This document shows, piece after piece, positions 39,697-48,842 of a DNA stretch of 64,000 nt (position 1 is its first letter; each line of letters starts with the position of its first letter). The position numbers and the translations under genes are program-made. Below the pieces are notes generated by a model. It was not told the DNA's origin and searched no databases. It saw only the letters and a program-made list of their open reading frames with translations. This DNA comes from Methylobacterium haplocladii (GTDB lineage: Bacteria; Pseudomonadota; Alphaproteobacteria; Rhizobiales; Beijerinckiaceae): the NCBI RefSeq assembly GCF_007992175.1, contig NZ_BJZT01000003.1, positions 1 to 64,000 on the forward strand. The letters are read 5' to 3'.

Positions 39697-40656
39697 ATGA
39701 GTTCAGAACCATCCATGGTGAATCCCGAGAACGGAGTCGCGGTCCCGCGGCCCGTCGTGTATGGCCTGCCGCCGGCCGAGCTCGTCGATGTTCCCGAGGG
39801 ATCCCTTCAGGTCTCGCCACTCATTCCGGGTTCCGCACGCCTGGAGGACCATCGGCCCGCAGCGGCGCCGGGACCTGCAGTCGTGCTCGCCCCGCCGGGA
39901 ACGGCCGAACGGCGCTACACCCTTGCGCATGCGTTGCGGGCTCTGTCCCCCGGCGAGACGCTGGTTGCTCTCGCGCCGAAGGACCGGGGCGGCAGCCGGC
40001 TGGGTAAGGAACTCGCCGGCTTCGGCTGCACGGTGTCCGAGGAGGCTCGCCGTCATCACCGCATCTGCACGGTGTCGCGTCCGGACTCCCTCGAGGGACT
40101 GGACGAGGCGATCGACGAGGGACGCTCGCGCCATGTAGACAACCTCGCGCTCTGCACGCAGCCCGGCATCTTCTCTTGGAACCGGGTGGATCCCGGCAGC
40201 GTGCTGCTGCTTAGGCATCTACCGAAAAAGCTCTCCGGCAAGGGCGCGGATTTCGGCTGCGGGCTCGGCATCCTGGCGCTCGCAGTGCTCCACGACGAGT
40301 CCGTCACCAGCCTCGCCATGATCGACATCGACCGCCGCGCCGTCGAGATGGCCCGGCGCAACGTCGTCGATCCCCGCGCCACGATCCGCTGGGCGGACAT
40401 CCGCCAGTCCGACCCGACGTTGACCCGCCTCGACTTCGTGGTGATGAACCCGCCCTTCCACGATGGCGGCGCCGAGGATCAGGCCCTCGGCAAGGTCTTC
40501 ATCGCCCGCGCCGCCGAGGCCCTGCGCTCGGGCGGGACGCTCTGGATCACGGCGAACCAGCACCTGCCCTACGAGGCGCCGCTGCGCGCGGCCTTCCGCA
40601 CCGTGACGCCCGTGGCGGCCGAGGGCGGCTTCAAGGTCTACGAGGCGCGCAAATGA
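39697..40656 (+). CDS. rsmC: RsmC-like 16S rRNA (guanine-N2) methyltransferase
   Basis: A 319-residue SAM-dependent methyltransferase. The C-terminal catalytic half has motif I GADFGCGLGILALAV, the acid IDIDRRAVEMAR and motif IV VVMNPPFHDGG, the NPPF type that methylates guanine N2, as in RsmC (G1207 of 16S rRNA). The N-terminal half is a degenerate methyltransferase-like domain, also as in RsmC. Its stop overlaps the rsuA-like start (ATGA), pairing two rRNA modifiers. Confidence 0.88.
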   Translation: MSSEPSMVNPENGVAVPRPVVYGLPPAELVDVPEGSLQVSPLIPGSARLEDHRPAAAPGPAVVLAPPGTAERRYTLAHALRALSPGETLVALAPKDRGGSRLGKELAGFGCTVSEEARRHHRICTVSRPDSLEGLDEAIDEGRSRHVDNLALCTQPGIFSWNRVDPGSVLLLRHLPKKLSGKGADFGCGLGILALAVLHDESVTSLAMIDIDRRAVEMARRNVVDPRATIRWADIRQSDPTLTRLDFVVMNPPFHDGGAEDQALGKVFIARAAEALRSGGTLWITANQHLPYEAPLRAAFRTVTPVAAEGGFKVYEARK

Positions 40657-41390
40657 GCGGCGGCAAAGCCGTCCGCCTCGATAAGCTGCTCGCGAACCTC
40701 GGTTACGGATCCCGGCGGGAGATCCAGGCGCTGGCCCGTGCCGGCGCCGTGCTTCTCGATGGCGTACCGGTCAGGGATGCGGCCGGACGCATCGCCCTCG
40801 ATCCCGATCTGCCGGCCCGCATGACGATCGACGAGGCGCCGCTCGATCCGCTGCCCGGCGTCGCGCTGCTGCTGCACAAGCCCCTCGGCGTGACCTGCTC
40901 GCACAAGGAGGCGGGCTCGCTCGTCTATAGTCTCCTACCGGAGCGCTGGCGGTATCGCGACCCGGCGCTTTCCACCGTCGGCCGGCTCGACAAGGAAACC
41001 TCGGGGCTGCTGTTGCTGACGGATGACGGCGCCCTCCTGCACCGGATCATCTCGCCGAAGGCGCATGTGGCGAAGCGCTATCGGGTCACGCTGGAACGGC
41101 CGCTCACCGGCGACGAGCAAAGGGTGTTCGCGTCCGGCACACTGATGCTGGAGGGGGAGGAAAAGCCGCTTCTGCCAGCCGCTCTGGAGGTGCACGATGC
41201 AACGCATGCGGCGCTGACGTTGAGCGAGGGTCGCTATCATCAGGTCCGGCGCATGTTCGCGGCCATCGGCAACCACGTCGCTGAGCTCCACCGCGACAAG
41301 ATCGGCGGATTGGAATTGCCGGACGAGCTGCAGGCCGGCAGCTACCGTATCATGCAAGACGCGGATATTGCCGCGTTGTTCGCGGGCTAG
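40653..41390 (+). CDS. rsuA: 16S rRNA pseudouridine synthase RsuA-like
   Basis: A 245-residue protein with an S4 RNA-binding domain (VRLDKLLANLGYGSRREIQ, about 7-60) and a pseudouridine synthase domain containing VGRLDKETSGLLLLT with the catalytic aspartate. GRYHQVRRMFAAIGNHV is the second conserved block. RsuA modifies U516 of 16S rRNA. Co-translated with rsmC. Confidence 0.93.
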   Translation: MSGGKAVRLDKLLANLGYGSRREIQALARAGAVLLDGVPVRDAAGRIALDPDLPARMTIDEAPLDPLPGVALLLHKPLGVTCSHKEAGSLVYSLLPERWRYRDPALSTVGRLDKETSGLLLLTDDGALLHRIISPKAHVAKRYRVTLERPLTGDEQRVFASGTLMLEGEEKPLLPAALEVHDATHAALTLSEGRYHQVRRMFAAIGNHVAELHRDKIGGLELPDELQAGSYRIMQDADIAALFAG

Positions 41391-41406
41391 CGAAGGCCGC
41401 TGGCCC

Positions 41407-42183
41407 TCACAGGTCGAAGCGCGCCACCTCGTCGAGCAGGTCCACGAAAAGCCGCGCCCCGTGGTCGAGGAGCGCTTCGCCGACTTCGACGGTGCCGAGG
41501 GTGGCGTTGCCGATCGCACCGGAGGGATGCAGGTCCTGGGCCTTCCAGGCGAACGCCGCAGGACGCCCGGCGCGCAGCAACGCGTAGTCCCGCTCGATCG
41601 CCACCGTACGCGGCTCGAAGTTCTGCGCGCGCTCGGTGCGGACGAGGTCCGGCCGGATCGCCAGCATCAGCGCGGTCTCGATCCCGCCCGCATGGATGCC
41701 GTGCCGGATCTCCGCGTCGGGCACCAGTCCTTCGGGGTAGCCGAGCCGGCTCCAAGACGTCGTCACGACGAGCATGCCGAACCGCGCCCGCGCGTCGCCC
41801 GCGACGAGGTCGATCAGGCCGCTGTTGCCGCCATGCGAGGTGACGATCACGAGCTTGCGGCAGCCCGCCCGATGGATACCGGACGCGATCTCGGTCCAAG
41901 CCGAGAGCGCCGTCGCCGTCGAGAAGGTCAGGGTACCCGCGAACCCGTCATGCTCGTCCGACTTGCCGATCGCCTGCACAGGCAGGGTCAGAACGTCGAG
42001 CTCGTCCGGCACCAGCGCCGCGACGCGGGCGAGATAACCCTCGGCGATGATCGCGTCGGTGCCGAGCGGCAGGTGCGGTCCGTGCTGCTCGATCGCTGCG
42101 ACGGGCAGCACGGCGATCGCGTGCGCCATGTCGCGTGTTGCGACATCGATCGTGGTCAGGTCGCGCCAGGCACGTGCCGGCAT
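41407..42183 (-). CDS. Creatininase family amidohydrolase
   Basis: A 258-residue enzyme; the ATG at 42183 is preferred because GAGGGA stands just before it, though the frame is open to 42237. Metal-binding motifs: EQHGPHLPLGTD, VTSHGGNSGL and HAGGIETALML, as in creatinine amidohydrolase and MftE. Substrate within the family varies (creatinine, cofactor peptides, formamides). It converges on rsuA and has no pathway neighbours to fix its role. Confidence 0.88.
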   Translation of the reverse strand: MPARAWRDLTTIDVATRDMAHAIAVLPVAAIEQHGPHLPLGTDAIIAEGYLARVAALVPDELDVLTLPVQAIGKSDEHDGFAGTLTFSTATALSAWTEIASGIHRAGCRKLVIVTSHGGNSGLIDLVAGDARARFGMLVVTTSWSRLGYPEGLVPDAEIRHGIHAGGIETALMLAIRPDLVRTERAQNFEPRTVAIERDYALLRAGRPAAFAWKAQDLHPSGAIGNATLGTVEVGEALLDHGARLFVDLLDEVARFDL

Positions 42184-42267
42184 GGCTCCCTCATCGAGCA
42201 TCCCGCCGGAGACCGGCTCGCCGCACAGGAGGGGCAAGCCGGGCCGGTCGTCAAGGTTGGGACGAGG

Positions 42268-42684
42268 TCAGCGTCGGCGGCTGATCAGCCAGCCGAAGCC
42301 GAAGGCCGCCGCAGCGACGATCGCGAGGGTCGCGCCCTTGTTGTCCTCGGCGCGTTCGTAGACGGCGCGACCACGCTCCGTGACTTCGCGCCCATAATAC
42401 CGGCCGCGCTCGACCGTCTCGTCGCGCAATGCCCGACCACGATGGGAGACGTCGTCGCGCAGGCTGCGGCCGCGCCTCGCGGCATCCTCGGCGAAGTCGC
42501 GGCCATCGCGCTCCAGCCGTTCGGCGCGATTTTGCACGCGGCCGTAAGCGGACTGCGCGACGCCGGCCACCTGCTCGTAGGCGCCCTCGACCTGCGGACG
42601 CGCACGGCCGGTCACCGCACCGAGCGCGCTGCGACCGCGACCGCGGATGTTGCGGATACCGCCTTCAATCTGATCTCTATTCAT
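42268..42684 (-). CDS. CsbD-like stress protein with C-terminal membrane anchor
   Basis: A 138-residue protein. The start MNRDQIEGGIRNIRGRG fits the CsbD family start (MN-x-D-x-I-x-G), followed by a long Arg/Asp/Glu-rich amphipathic region (about 40-110) and a C-terminal helix (LAIVAAAAFGFGWLIS). CsbD proteins are general-stress induced, with unknown activity; a membrane-tethered version may protect or organise the envelope. A second, short CsbD gene lies 181 bp upstream on the same strand. Confidence 0.78.
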   Translation of the reverse strand: MNRDQIEGGIRNIRGRGRSALGAVTGRARPQVEGAYEQVAGVAQSAYGRVQNRAERLERDGRDFAEDAARRGRSLRDDVSHRGRALRDETVERGRYYGREVTERGRAVYERAEDNKGATLAIVAAAAFGFGWLISRRR

Positions 42685-42865
42685 CGAAACGTCTTTCTGG
42701 AGCATCGGATGGCCGAGCCGCTGACGACAGGGGACATCGCGATGCGGGACTGGAAAAGGTGAGGGCCGCCGCGTCCTGCGTCGCCGCGCCGGGCGGCCCG
42801 GGCCACGAGCGGGGTCGGCCCACGGCGGGCGCCGGCCGGCGCCGCTGCCGTGGACCGATGGGCGC

Positions 42866-43069
42866 TCAAAGGCTCGACTTCACTTTGTTGACGAGGTTCT
42901 TCACGCCCTGCTTGGCGTCGCCGACGGTCTTCTGCGTCGTGCCCTTGGCTTCCTGGGCATGGCCCTCGGCCTGGAGCCTGGTGTTGCCGGTGACCTTTCC
43001 GACGCTCTGCTTCACGGCGCCGGCGGCTTGGTTGGCGGTACCCTTGATCTTGTCGGTGGTGCTGCTCAT
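42866..43069 (-). CDS. CsbD family stress-response protein
   Basis: A 67-residue hydrophilic protein, start fixed by GGAGAT 5 bp before the ATG at 43069. The pattern IKGTANQAAGAVKQSVGKVT and LQAEGHAQEAKGTTQK is the classic CsbD repeat. General stress protein of unknown mechanism. Confidence 0.9.
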   Translation of the reverse strand: MSSTTDKIKGTANQAAGAVKQSVGKVTGNTRLQAEGHAQEAKGTTQKTVGDAKQGVKNLVNKVKSSL

Positions 43070-43323
43070 GGCAGATCTCCTCCGCGGTGCGTCCGGATGA
43101 CGCGACCGCCTTTCTGGCAACCCGAACGGTGACTGGCAGCGAAGGTTCCATGTCCCGCCAGTCACGATCCGATTCGCGCGATGTGTCGAAGTCGGTCGCG
43201 CCCATGGATCGACGACATAGACACGGGGGTTGTACGGCTTCGCGCCGAGTGTGGCCGGCGCGCGCTATCGCCCTGCCCCGTCACGGCTTAACCCTGTCGA
43301 AAAGCCCCTGTCCGGATTTCCTC

Positions 43324-43734
43324 ATGCGTCGCATAGTGCTCCGCCGCCTCGTCGCTTCGACCCTGTTCCTCGTCGCGGGCACGGGCGCGGCCTGCGCGCT
43401 CTCGCTGCCATTCGAGGAATCCGACTACCTGCCGCCGGAAGCGACGACGACCTATCACGAGCGCTCGCTGAACCATCAGGCACCGTTGACGATCGAGCAT
43501 CCGCCGGTCGCTCCCGGTGGGCGTCGCGGCCGTCGCTCGGCGGCCATCGCCGGGTTCTGTCACGAGGGCGGCACGATCGTACGGCGCGATCGGAACGGCC
43601 AGCCGATCCTTCGCCAGCGCGAAGTCTGCGACAACGTCGCGCCGCGCACCCTCTGGCATGGCCACACCGACCCCCGTCCGGCTTGGCCGGCCGAGCGCGT
43701 GCTACGCCGGACGACGGTTCGCACGCGCGGTTGA
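43324..43734 (+). CDS. Exported protein of unknown function
   Basis: A 136-residue protein from the ATG at 43324, with a signal peptide (RLVASTLFLVAGTGAACALS, cleavage near residue 25). The mature part is Arg/His/Pro-rich with two cysteines (GFCHEGG and EVCDNV) that may form a disulfide. Similar small exported proteins are common in this order. No function recognised. Confidence 0.65.
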   Translation: MRRIVLRRLVASTLFLVAGTGAACALSLPFEESDYLPPEATTTYHERSLNHQAPLTIEHPPVAPGGRRGRRSAAIAGFCHEGGTIVRRDRNGQPILRQREVCDNVAPRTLWHGHTDPRPAWPAERVLRRTTVRTRG

Positions 43735-43873
43735 GGTCGAGAACGGTTCCGGTTTTCAGGTCGAGCCCCATCGATCTTTTCGAAGCTCGGCAAGGAAGAG
43801 GGCCCGGAATCCGGAACCGCCTGCGGGTCAGGGCGATGCTGAACCTGACCGCTTGGCCACGATTCTCGGCGGC

Positions 43874-43911
43874 TCTGGATTTCGGGTTCCGCTGCGCGGC
43901 CCCGGAATGAC
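43874..43911. repeat. REP-like palindromic sequence
   Basis: The stretch TTCGGGTTCCGCTGCGCGG followed by CCCCGGAATGAC resembles short palindromic repeats found between genes in alphaproteobacteria. It lies in the 199-bp gap between two genes that converge here. Only one copy is visible, so the call rests on recollection of the motif. Confidence 0.35.
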
Positions 43912-43933
43912 GGCAGAAGACCGGAAGCACCCA

Positions 43934-44677
43934 TCAGCCGTAGCGGTGCAGCTCCGAGCCATGCCGCTTCAGCCAGCGCTCTGCTTCTTCGACATTCGGG
44001 CAAAGCGCGTTCGTCAGCGCCCAGAACCGGGCCGAATGATTCATCTCGCGCAGGTGCGCCATCTCGTGGGCGACGAGATAGTCGAGCACCACCGGCGGGG
44101 CGAGGATCAGCCGCCACGAAAAGTTCAGCTCGCCGCTCGCCGTGCAGGAGCCCCAGCGGCTGCGCGTATCCCGCACCGTGATGCGCTTCGGTCGCTCGCC
44201 GAGGCGTCCCGCATAGACGTCCGCCGCTACGGCCAGATCGCGCCGCACCTCGCGCTGCAGGAAATCGCGCACGCGGCGGGAGACGTGGGCGGCTTCGCCC
44301 GAGACGACGAGCAGGGCTTCGCCCCCGGTCCGCTCGACGACCGAGGCGCTGCGTCCCGGTCTGTGCACGATGCGATGCGCCTCTCCGCGAACTGGGATGC
44401 TGGCGCCCGGCTCGAAGGCGACCCGGGCCGGCACCTTGGCGAGGCGTGCCGCGATCCAGCCGCCATGGCTCAACGCGAATTTCTGGGCCGCCGCGAGCGA
44501 GGTCCGCGTCGGCAACGTCATGATGACTTCGCCGGTGGCGTTGGACACCCGAAGCGTCAGCCGCCGGGCCGTCGGGCGACGGCGCAGGACGACGTTGAGG
44601 CCGACGCCCTCGTGACGGACTTCCAGGAAGTCCGGATCGGGCGTGCGCAGCAACAGGGATCTCAACGCGGCTACCAT
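43934..44677 (-). CDS. YgjP/SprT-like zinc metallopeptidase
   Basis: A 247-residue protein with the DUF45 (YgjP) pattern: an N-terminal beta region, then RWGSCTASGELNFSWRLILAP and the zinc motif LVAHEMAHLREMNHSARFW (HExxH plus a distal His). Members are thought to be cytosolic metalloproteases linked to DNA-protein or stress repair, but substrates are poorly known. It stands alone. Confidence 0.88.
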   Translation of the reverse strand: MVAALRSLLLRTPDPDFLEVRHEGVGLNVVLRRRPTARRLTLRVSNATGEVIMTLPTRTSLAAAQKFALSHGGWIAARLAKVPARVAFEPGASIPVRGEAHRIVHRPGRSASVVERTGGEALLVVSGEAAHVSRRVRDFLQREVRRDLAVAADVYAGRLGERPKRITVRDTRSRWGSCTASGELNFSWRLILAPPVVLDYLVAHEMAHLREMNHSARFWALTNALCPNVEEAERWLKRHGSELHRYG

Positions 44678-44922
44678 GACGCGGATAACCGGCCTCCTGT
44701 CCGCCTGTCCCTGGAGCCCGCCCGATGCCGAGATGGGGCTGCCGGGTCGGGAGCGTCACCATAAGCCGTGTGCCGGAATGGTCTAGCCTCGCCAGGTGCA
44801 CCTCGCGAAACTCGTGAGGCGCGAGAGTTCGTCCTCTGGCCGTGACGGCTCGGCGGGCGGTGTCGTGAGAGACGCCAGAGCTGGCAGGCCGTTCCGAACC
44901 ATCGTCTACGGTGCGTCGGCGC

Positions 44923-46197
44923 TCAGCCGACCTCGCGCAGATAGACCCCGGATGCCGGCGGCTCCTGCATCTCGCGGATGAACCGGGCGATGCGCGGCGC
45001 GATCACCGAGCGGTAGCGCGAGCCGTTGAACACACCGTAATGGCCGACCTCGTTCTGTAGGTGGTAGGCCTTGCGCTCGGGGGCCAAGTTCGGGGTCAGG
45101 TCGAGGGCCGCCTTGGTCTGGCCGACACCGGAGATGTCGTCGTTCTCGCCTTCCACGGCGAGGATCGCGCAGCGGCGGATCGCACCGAGATCGACGCGTG
45201 TGCCGGCATGCATCATCTCGCCCTTGGGTAGCGAACGGTCGACGAACACGGTCTGAACGGTCTGCAGGTAGAACTCCGCCGTCAGGTCCATCACGGCGAG
45301 GTACTCGTCGTAGAAGTCGCGGTGCTTCTCGGCCGATTCGCCGTCGCCGGTGACGAGGTGGTGGAACATGTCGTTATGCGCGGTGACATGGCGATCGAGG
45401 TTCATCGCCATGAAGCCCGAGAGCTGCAGGTAGCCTGGATAGACCCGGCGGAAGAAGCCCGGATAGATCCCCGGCACCAGCGTGATGCAGTGCTGCTCGA
45501 ACCAAGCCATGCCGCGCTCCTGGGCGAGGCAGTTCACGGCAGTGGGCGAGCGGTGCGTGTCGATCGGACCACCCATCAGGGTCATCGAGACCGGGATGTT
45601 CTCGGCGTTCTGCGCCTCCATCAGGGCGACGGCGGCGATCACCGGCACGGCCGGCTGGCAGACCGCCATGACATGCAGGTCCGGCCCGAGATCCCGGAAG
45701 ATGTCGCGCAGGTAGTCGATGTAGGTGTCGAGGTCGAAATGGCCGTCGAGCAGCGGCACCATGCGCGCGTCGGTCCAATCGGTGATGAAGACCTGATGGC
45801 TCGGCAGCATCGCCTCCACCGTGCCGCGCAGCAGCGTGGCGTAATGGCCGGACATCGGAGCGACGATGAGAAGCTTCGGGTCGGGCACGGCTGGTCCGCG
45901 TGCGAAGGCGCGGTCGAAGGTGATGACGTTGCAGAACGGGCGCGACCAGACCACCCGCTCCGAAACCGGCACGGCCACGCCGTCGATGACCGTGCTGTCG
46001 AGGCCGAAGGCCGGCTTGCCGTAGCGGCGCGTCACCCGCTCGAACATTTCGCAGGCCGCCGCGAGCGGTCGCAGATACTGTGAATAGGCCAGCGGGTTGG
46101 CCGGATTCTGCAGGCCATGCCGCGTCATGTCGGCCATGACGCGGGCCGGGGCCAGCATCGCCCTCATGGTTTCGTACCAGGCGTAGGCGAGATCCAT
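44923..46197 (-). CDS. phaZ: Intracellular polyhydroxyalkanoate depolymerase
   Basis: A 424-residue alpha/beta hydrolase that mobilises stored poly-3-hydroxybutyrate. The start at 46197 has GAGGG 9 bp upstream. The nucleophile elbow reads VMAVCQPAVPV with cysteine in place of serine, as in the intracellular PhaZ1 of Cupriavidus. Other family marks are APMSGHYATLLRGTVE, ITDWTDARMVP and the catalytic histidine in VGHYGVFNGSRYR. Length is normal. Confidence 0.94.
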   Translation of the reverse strand: MDLAYAWYETMRAMLAPARVMADMTRHGLQNPANPLAYSQYLRPLAAACEMFERVTRRYGKPAFGLDSTVIDGVAVPVSERVVWSRPFCNVITFDRAFARGPAVPDPKLLIVAPMSGHYATLLRGTVEAMLPSHQVFITDWTDARMVPLLDGHFDLDTYIDYLRDIFRDLGPDLHVMAVCQPAVPVIAAVALMEAQNAENIPVSMTLMGGPIDTHRSPTAVNCLAQERGMAWFEQHCITLVPGIYPGFFRRVYPGYLQLSGFMAMNLDRHVTAHNDMFHHLVTGDGESAEKHRDFYDEYLAVMDLTAEFYLQTVQTVFVDRSLPKGEMMHAGTRVDLGAIRRCAILAVEGENDDISGVGQTKAALDLTPNLAPERKAYHLQNEVGHYGVFNGSRYRSVIAPRIARFIREMQEPPASGVYLREVG

Positions 46198-46429
46198 GAC
46201 GACACCCTCTTGCGCGGTTCTGTCAAAGGACCTCTTAGAGGCCCGGCGCGCCGGGTAAAATCCGTCTTTCTGCGAATACACGTGCAGGGAACCAATCAGC
46301 GCGCCGCTTCTTCCGCCATGTGGCCTGAACCGGCGATGACGCGCGGCGGCGACTGCGCCCTCTTGCGGAGAATGGCGTCGAACGCCGCGCATCCGACGCT
46401 TTGGACGAGGTCATGAACGGCTTGGGCAC

Positions 46430-47812
46430 ATGAACGGCATGGGCAGCGGGGCCGGCGTCAACGACGCCCGGCATCTCAGGCTCGACACTTTCGTACGGTT
46501 GCGCTGGCTCGCGCTGACCGGGCAGAGCGCCGCCGTCGTCGGCGCACAATTCGGGCTCGGCCTGCGCCTACCGTTCGGCTGGTGTTTCCTGGTCATCGCC
46601 GTTTCGTCCTGGCTGAACCTGGCGCTCCGCATCCGCTTTCCTGCGAGCTACCGGCTGAGCGACGACTCGGCAGCGCTTCTCCTCGCCTTCGATATCGTAC
46701 AGCTCGCAGCGCTGCTGTTCCTCACCGGCGGCCTGCAGAACCCGTTCTCGCTCCTCTTCCTCGCCCCGGTGCTGATCTCTGCCACCGCATTGCCGCCGGA
46801 GCGGACCCTGGCGCTCGGCATGCTGGCCATCGGTCTGGCGACGCTGCTCGCCCTGGTCCACCGTCCGCTGCCCTGGTTCGCCGACGGGCGGATCGAGCTG
46901 CCGTTCCTCTACGTTTCCGGCGTCTGGACCGCGATCCTCCTCGGCACCGCCTTCACCGGCGTCTACGCCTGGCGCGTCGCCGAAGAGGCGCGGCAGCTCG
47001 CCCAGGCGCTCGCGGCGACAGAACTCGTGCTGGCCCGCGAGCAGCACCTCTCGCAGCTCGACGGGCTGGCGGCGGCGGCGGCACACGAGCTCGGCACGCC
47101 GCTCGGCACCATCATGGTCGTGGCAAAGGAACTCGACCGGCAGCTCGGCCCGACCGCGACGCCGGCCGTGGCCGACGATCTCAAGCTCCTGCGCGATCAG
47201 GTCGACCGCTGCCGCGGCATCCTCTCGAAGCTCACCTCGCTGGACGAGGACGAGGGATTTCTGCAAACGCTGAGCTTCGGTCACCTCATTGAGGAACTCG
47301 TCGCGCCGCAGCGGGCGCTCGGCATCGCCGTCGAGGTGACGAAGAGCGGCGATGGACCGGAGCCATCCTGCAGGCGCAATCCGGGCGTCACGTTCGGGCT
47401 TGCGAACATCCTCGACAACGCCGTCGATTTCGCGGAATCGCGCGTGCTGGTCGAAGCCCATTGGACCCTCGACCGTGTGTCCCTGGAATTCCGCGACGAT
47501 GGGCCGGGCTTCCCGAGCGAGGTGTTGCTGCGCGCGGGCGAGCCTTACGTGACCACCCGCAGCCCGGGCCCCTCGACGTCGCCCGATACGGTGGGTTCCG
47601 GCCTCGGCCTCGGCCTCTTCATCGCGAAAACCCTGATCGAGCGCTCGGGGGCGCAGCTAAGCCTCTCAAACGCCTCGACCCCCGGCATGAAAGGCGCGGT
47701 GGCCCGGATATCCTGGGCGCGCCCGATTTTCGAACGCGGAACTTTGGCGAACAATTTTGTTGCGCCCAATTCAATGAGGCCACTGCCCGAACGCGGAACC
47801 GCGCCCATATAG
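46430..47812 (+). CDS. regB: RegB/PrrB/ActS redox sensor histidine kinase
   Basis: A 460-residue membrane kinase. Six helices (about 27-190) include the quinone-binding motif GGLQNPFSLLFLAPV, the hallmark of RegB-type kinases. The H-box is AAAAHELGTPLGTI, and a redox-active cysteine lies in VDRCRGILSKL. ATPase motifs NILDNAVDFA, DDGPGF and GSGLGLGLFIAKTL follow. It senses respiratory redox state and phosphorylates RegA, encoded 34 bp downstream, to control carbon, nitrogen and energy metabolism. Confidence 0.94.
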   Translation: MNGMGSGAGVNDARHLRLDTFVRLRWLALTGQSAAVVGAQFGLGLRLPFGWCFLVIAVSSWLNLALRIRFPASYRLSDDSAALLLAFDIVQLAALLFLTGGLQNPFSLLFLAPVLISATALPPERTLALGMLAIGLATLLALVHRPLPWFADGRIELPFLYVSGVWTAILLGTAFTGVYAWRVAEEARQLAQALAATELVLAREQHLSQLDGLAAAAAHELGTPLGTIMVVAKELDRQLGPTATPAVADDLKLLRDQVDRCRGILSKLTSLDEDEGFLQTLSFGHLIEELVAPQRALGIAVEVTKSGDGPEPSCRRNPGVTFGLANILDNAVDFAESRVLVEAHWTLDRVSLEFRDDGPGFPSEVLLRAGEPYVTTRSPGPSTSPDTVGSGLGLGLFIAKTLIERSGAQLSLSNASTPGMKGAVARISWARPIFERGTLANNFVAPNSMRPLPERGTAPI

Positions 47813-47846
47813 GAGTTCAAAGACGAGACCGAGCAAGGAACATCAC

Positions 47847-48449
47847 ATGCTTACGCACACCGGTGCGCCGACGCAGGGAACCGACCCAGCCGTGTTGTCC
47901 GATTCCGATCCGCTGGCGGCCTTCACGGACCGCAGCCTGCTGATCCTCGACGACGATCGCCCGTTCTCGACCCGGCTCGCCCGGGCCATGGAAGCCCGTG
48001 GCTATCAGGTCCACGTGGCCGAGAGCGTGGCCGAGGGCGTCGCCGCCGTCGATCGCGAGCCGCCGGCTTTCGCCGTGATCGACATGCGGCTCGGCGACGG
48101 CAACGGCCTCGACGTGATCGCGCGTCTCAAGGAGCGTCGTCCCGAGGCACGCGGCGTGGTGCTCACCGGCTACGGCAATATCGCCACCGCCGTCACCGCG
48201 GTGAAGCTCGGCGCCTTCGACTACCTCGCCAAGCCCGCCGATGCCGACGAGATCCACGGCACGCTGATGGCGCAGCCGGGTGAGCGCGCCGATCCTCCGG
48301 AGAACCCGATGTCGGCGGACCGCGTGCGCTGGGAGCATATCCAGCGCGTGTACGAGCTCTGCCAGCGTAACGTCTCGGAAACGGCGCGGCGTCTCAACAT
48401 GCATCGCCGAACGCTGCAGCGGATCCTGGCGAAGCGCGCGCCGCGCTGA
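47847..48449 (+). CDS. regA: RegA/PrrA/ActR response regulator
   Basis: A 200-residue regulator: receiver domain with DDD at 35-37 and phosphoacceptor D79 (VIDMRLGDGNGLD), conserved T in VVLTGYGNIATAV, and K in YLAKPADAD. The C-terminal Fis-type helix-turn-helix reads NVSETARRLNMHRRTLQRIL, nearly invariant in RegA proteins. Same operon as the kinase. Confidence 0.95.
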   Translation: MLTHTGAPTQGTDPAVLSDSDPLAAFTDRSLLILDDDRPFSTRLARAMEARGYQVHVAESVAEGVAAVDREPPAFAVIDMRLGDGNGLDVIARLKERRPEARGVVLTGYGNIATAVTAVKLGAFDYLAKPADADEIHGTLMAQPGERADPPENPMSADRVRWEHIQRVYELCQRNVSETARRLNMHRRTLQRILAKRAPR

Positions 48450-48599
48450 GCCGAGGCCACGACTGGCGACGTCTGCAGACTCGACTGAGTGATGCCCTCG
48501 ATGCGATAGCGTCGGGGGTATCGGCGTGTGCTCGGTTGCGTGCGCGGGGCCGGTCGGGCTACTGCGCGTGCCAACATCTGCGAAAACAGGTCCGAGCCC

Positions 48600-48836
48600 G
48601 TGAACACCCGCAACCTGATCACGATCGTCAGCCTGATGGTGCTGGTCGGAACCGAGGTGTTCGCTGCGGCGGTCGCGGCCGGTTGGGCGCTGGCCGGTCT
48701 GTTCGAACTCGGCGATACCGTCGGCCACGTTCTGATGGCCCTGTTCAGCCTCGGCGCTGCCTGGATCATGCTCCAGCTCTGGCGCCGCGCCATCAGCATC
48801 GAGCCTCTGCGGAACCCCGCACCGCGGCGCCGCTGA
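48600..48836 (+). CDS. Small two-helix membrane protein
   Basis: A 78-residue protein with a GTG start (AGG about 10 bp upstream). Two hydrophobic helices (about 4-28 and 37-55) with an RRA loop after, and an Arg/Pro tail. Located 150 bp after regA on the same strand; no family recognised. Confidence 0.6.
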   Translation: MNTRNLITIVSLMVLVGTEVFAAAVAAGWALAGLFELGDTVGHVLMALFSLGAAWIMLQLWRRAISIEPLRNPAPRRR

Positions 48837-48842
48837 GGCGCC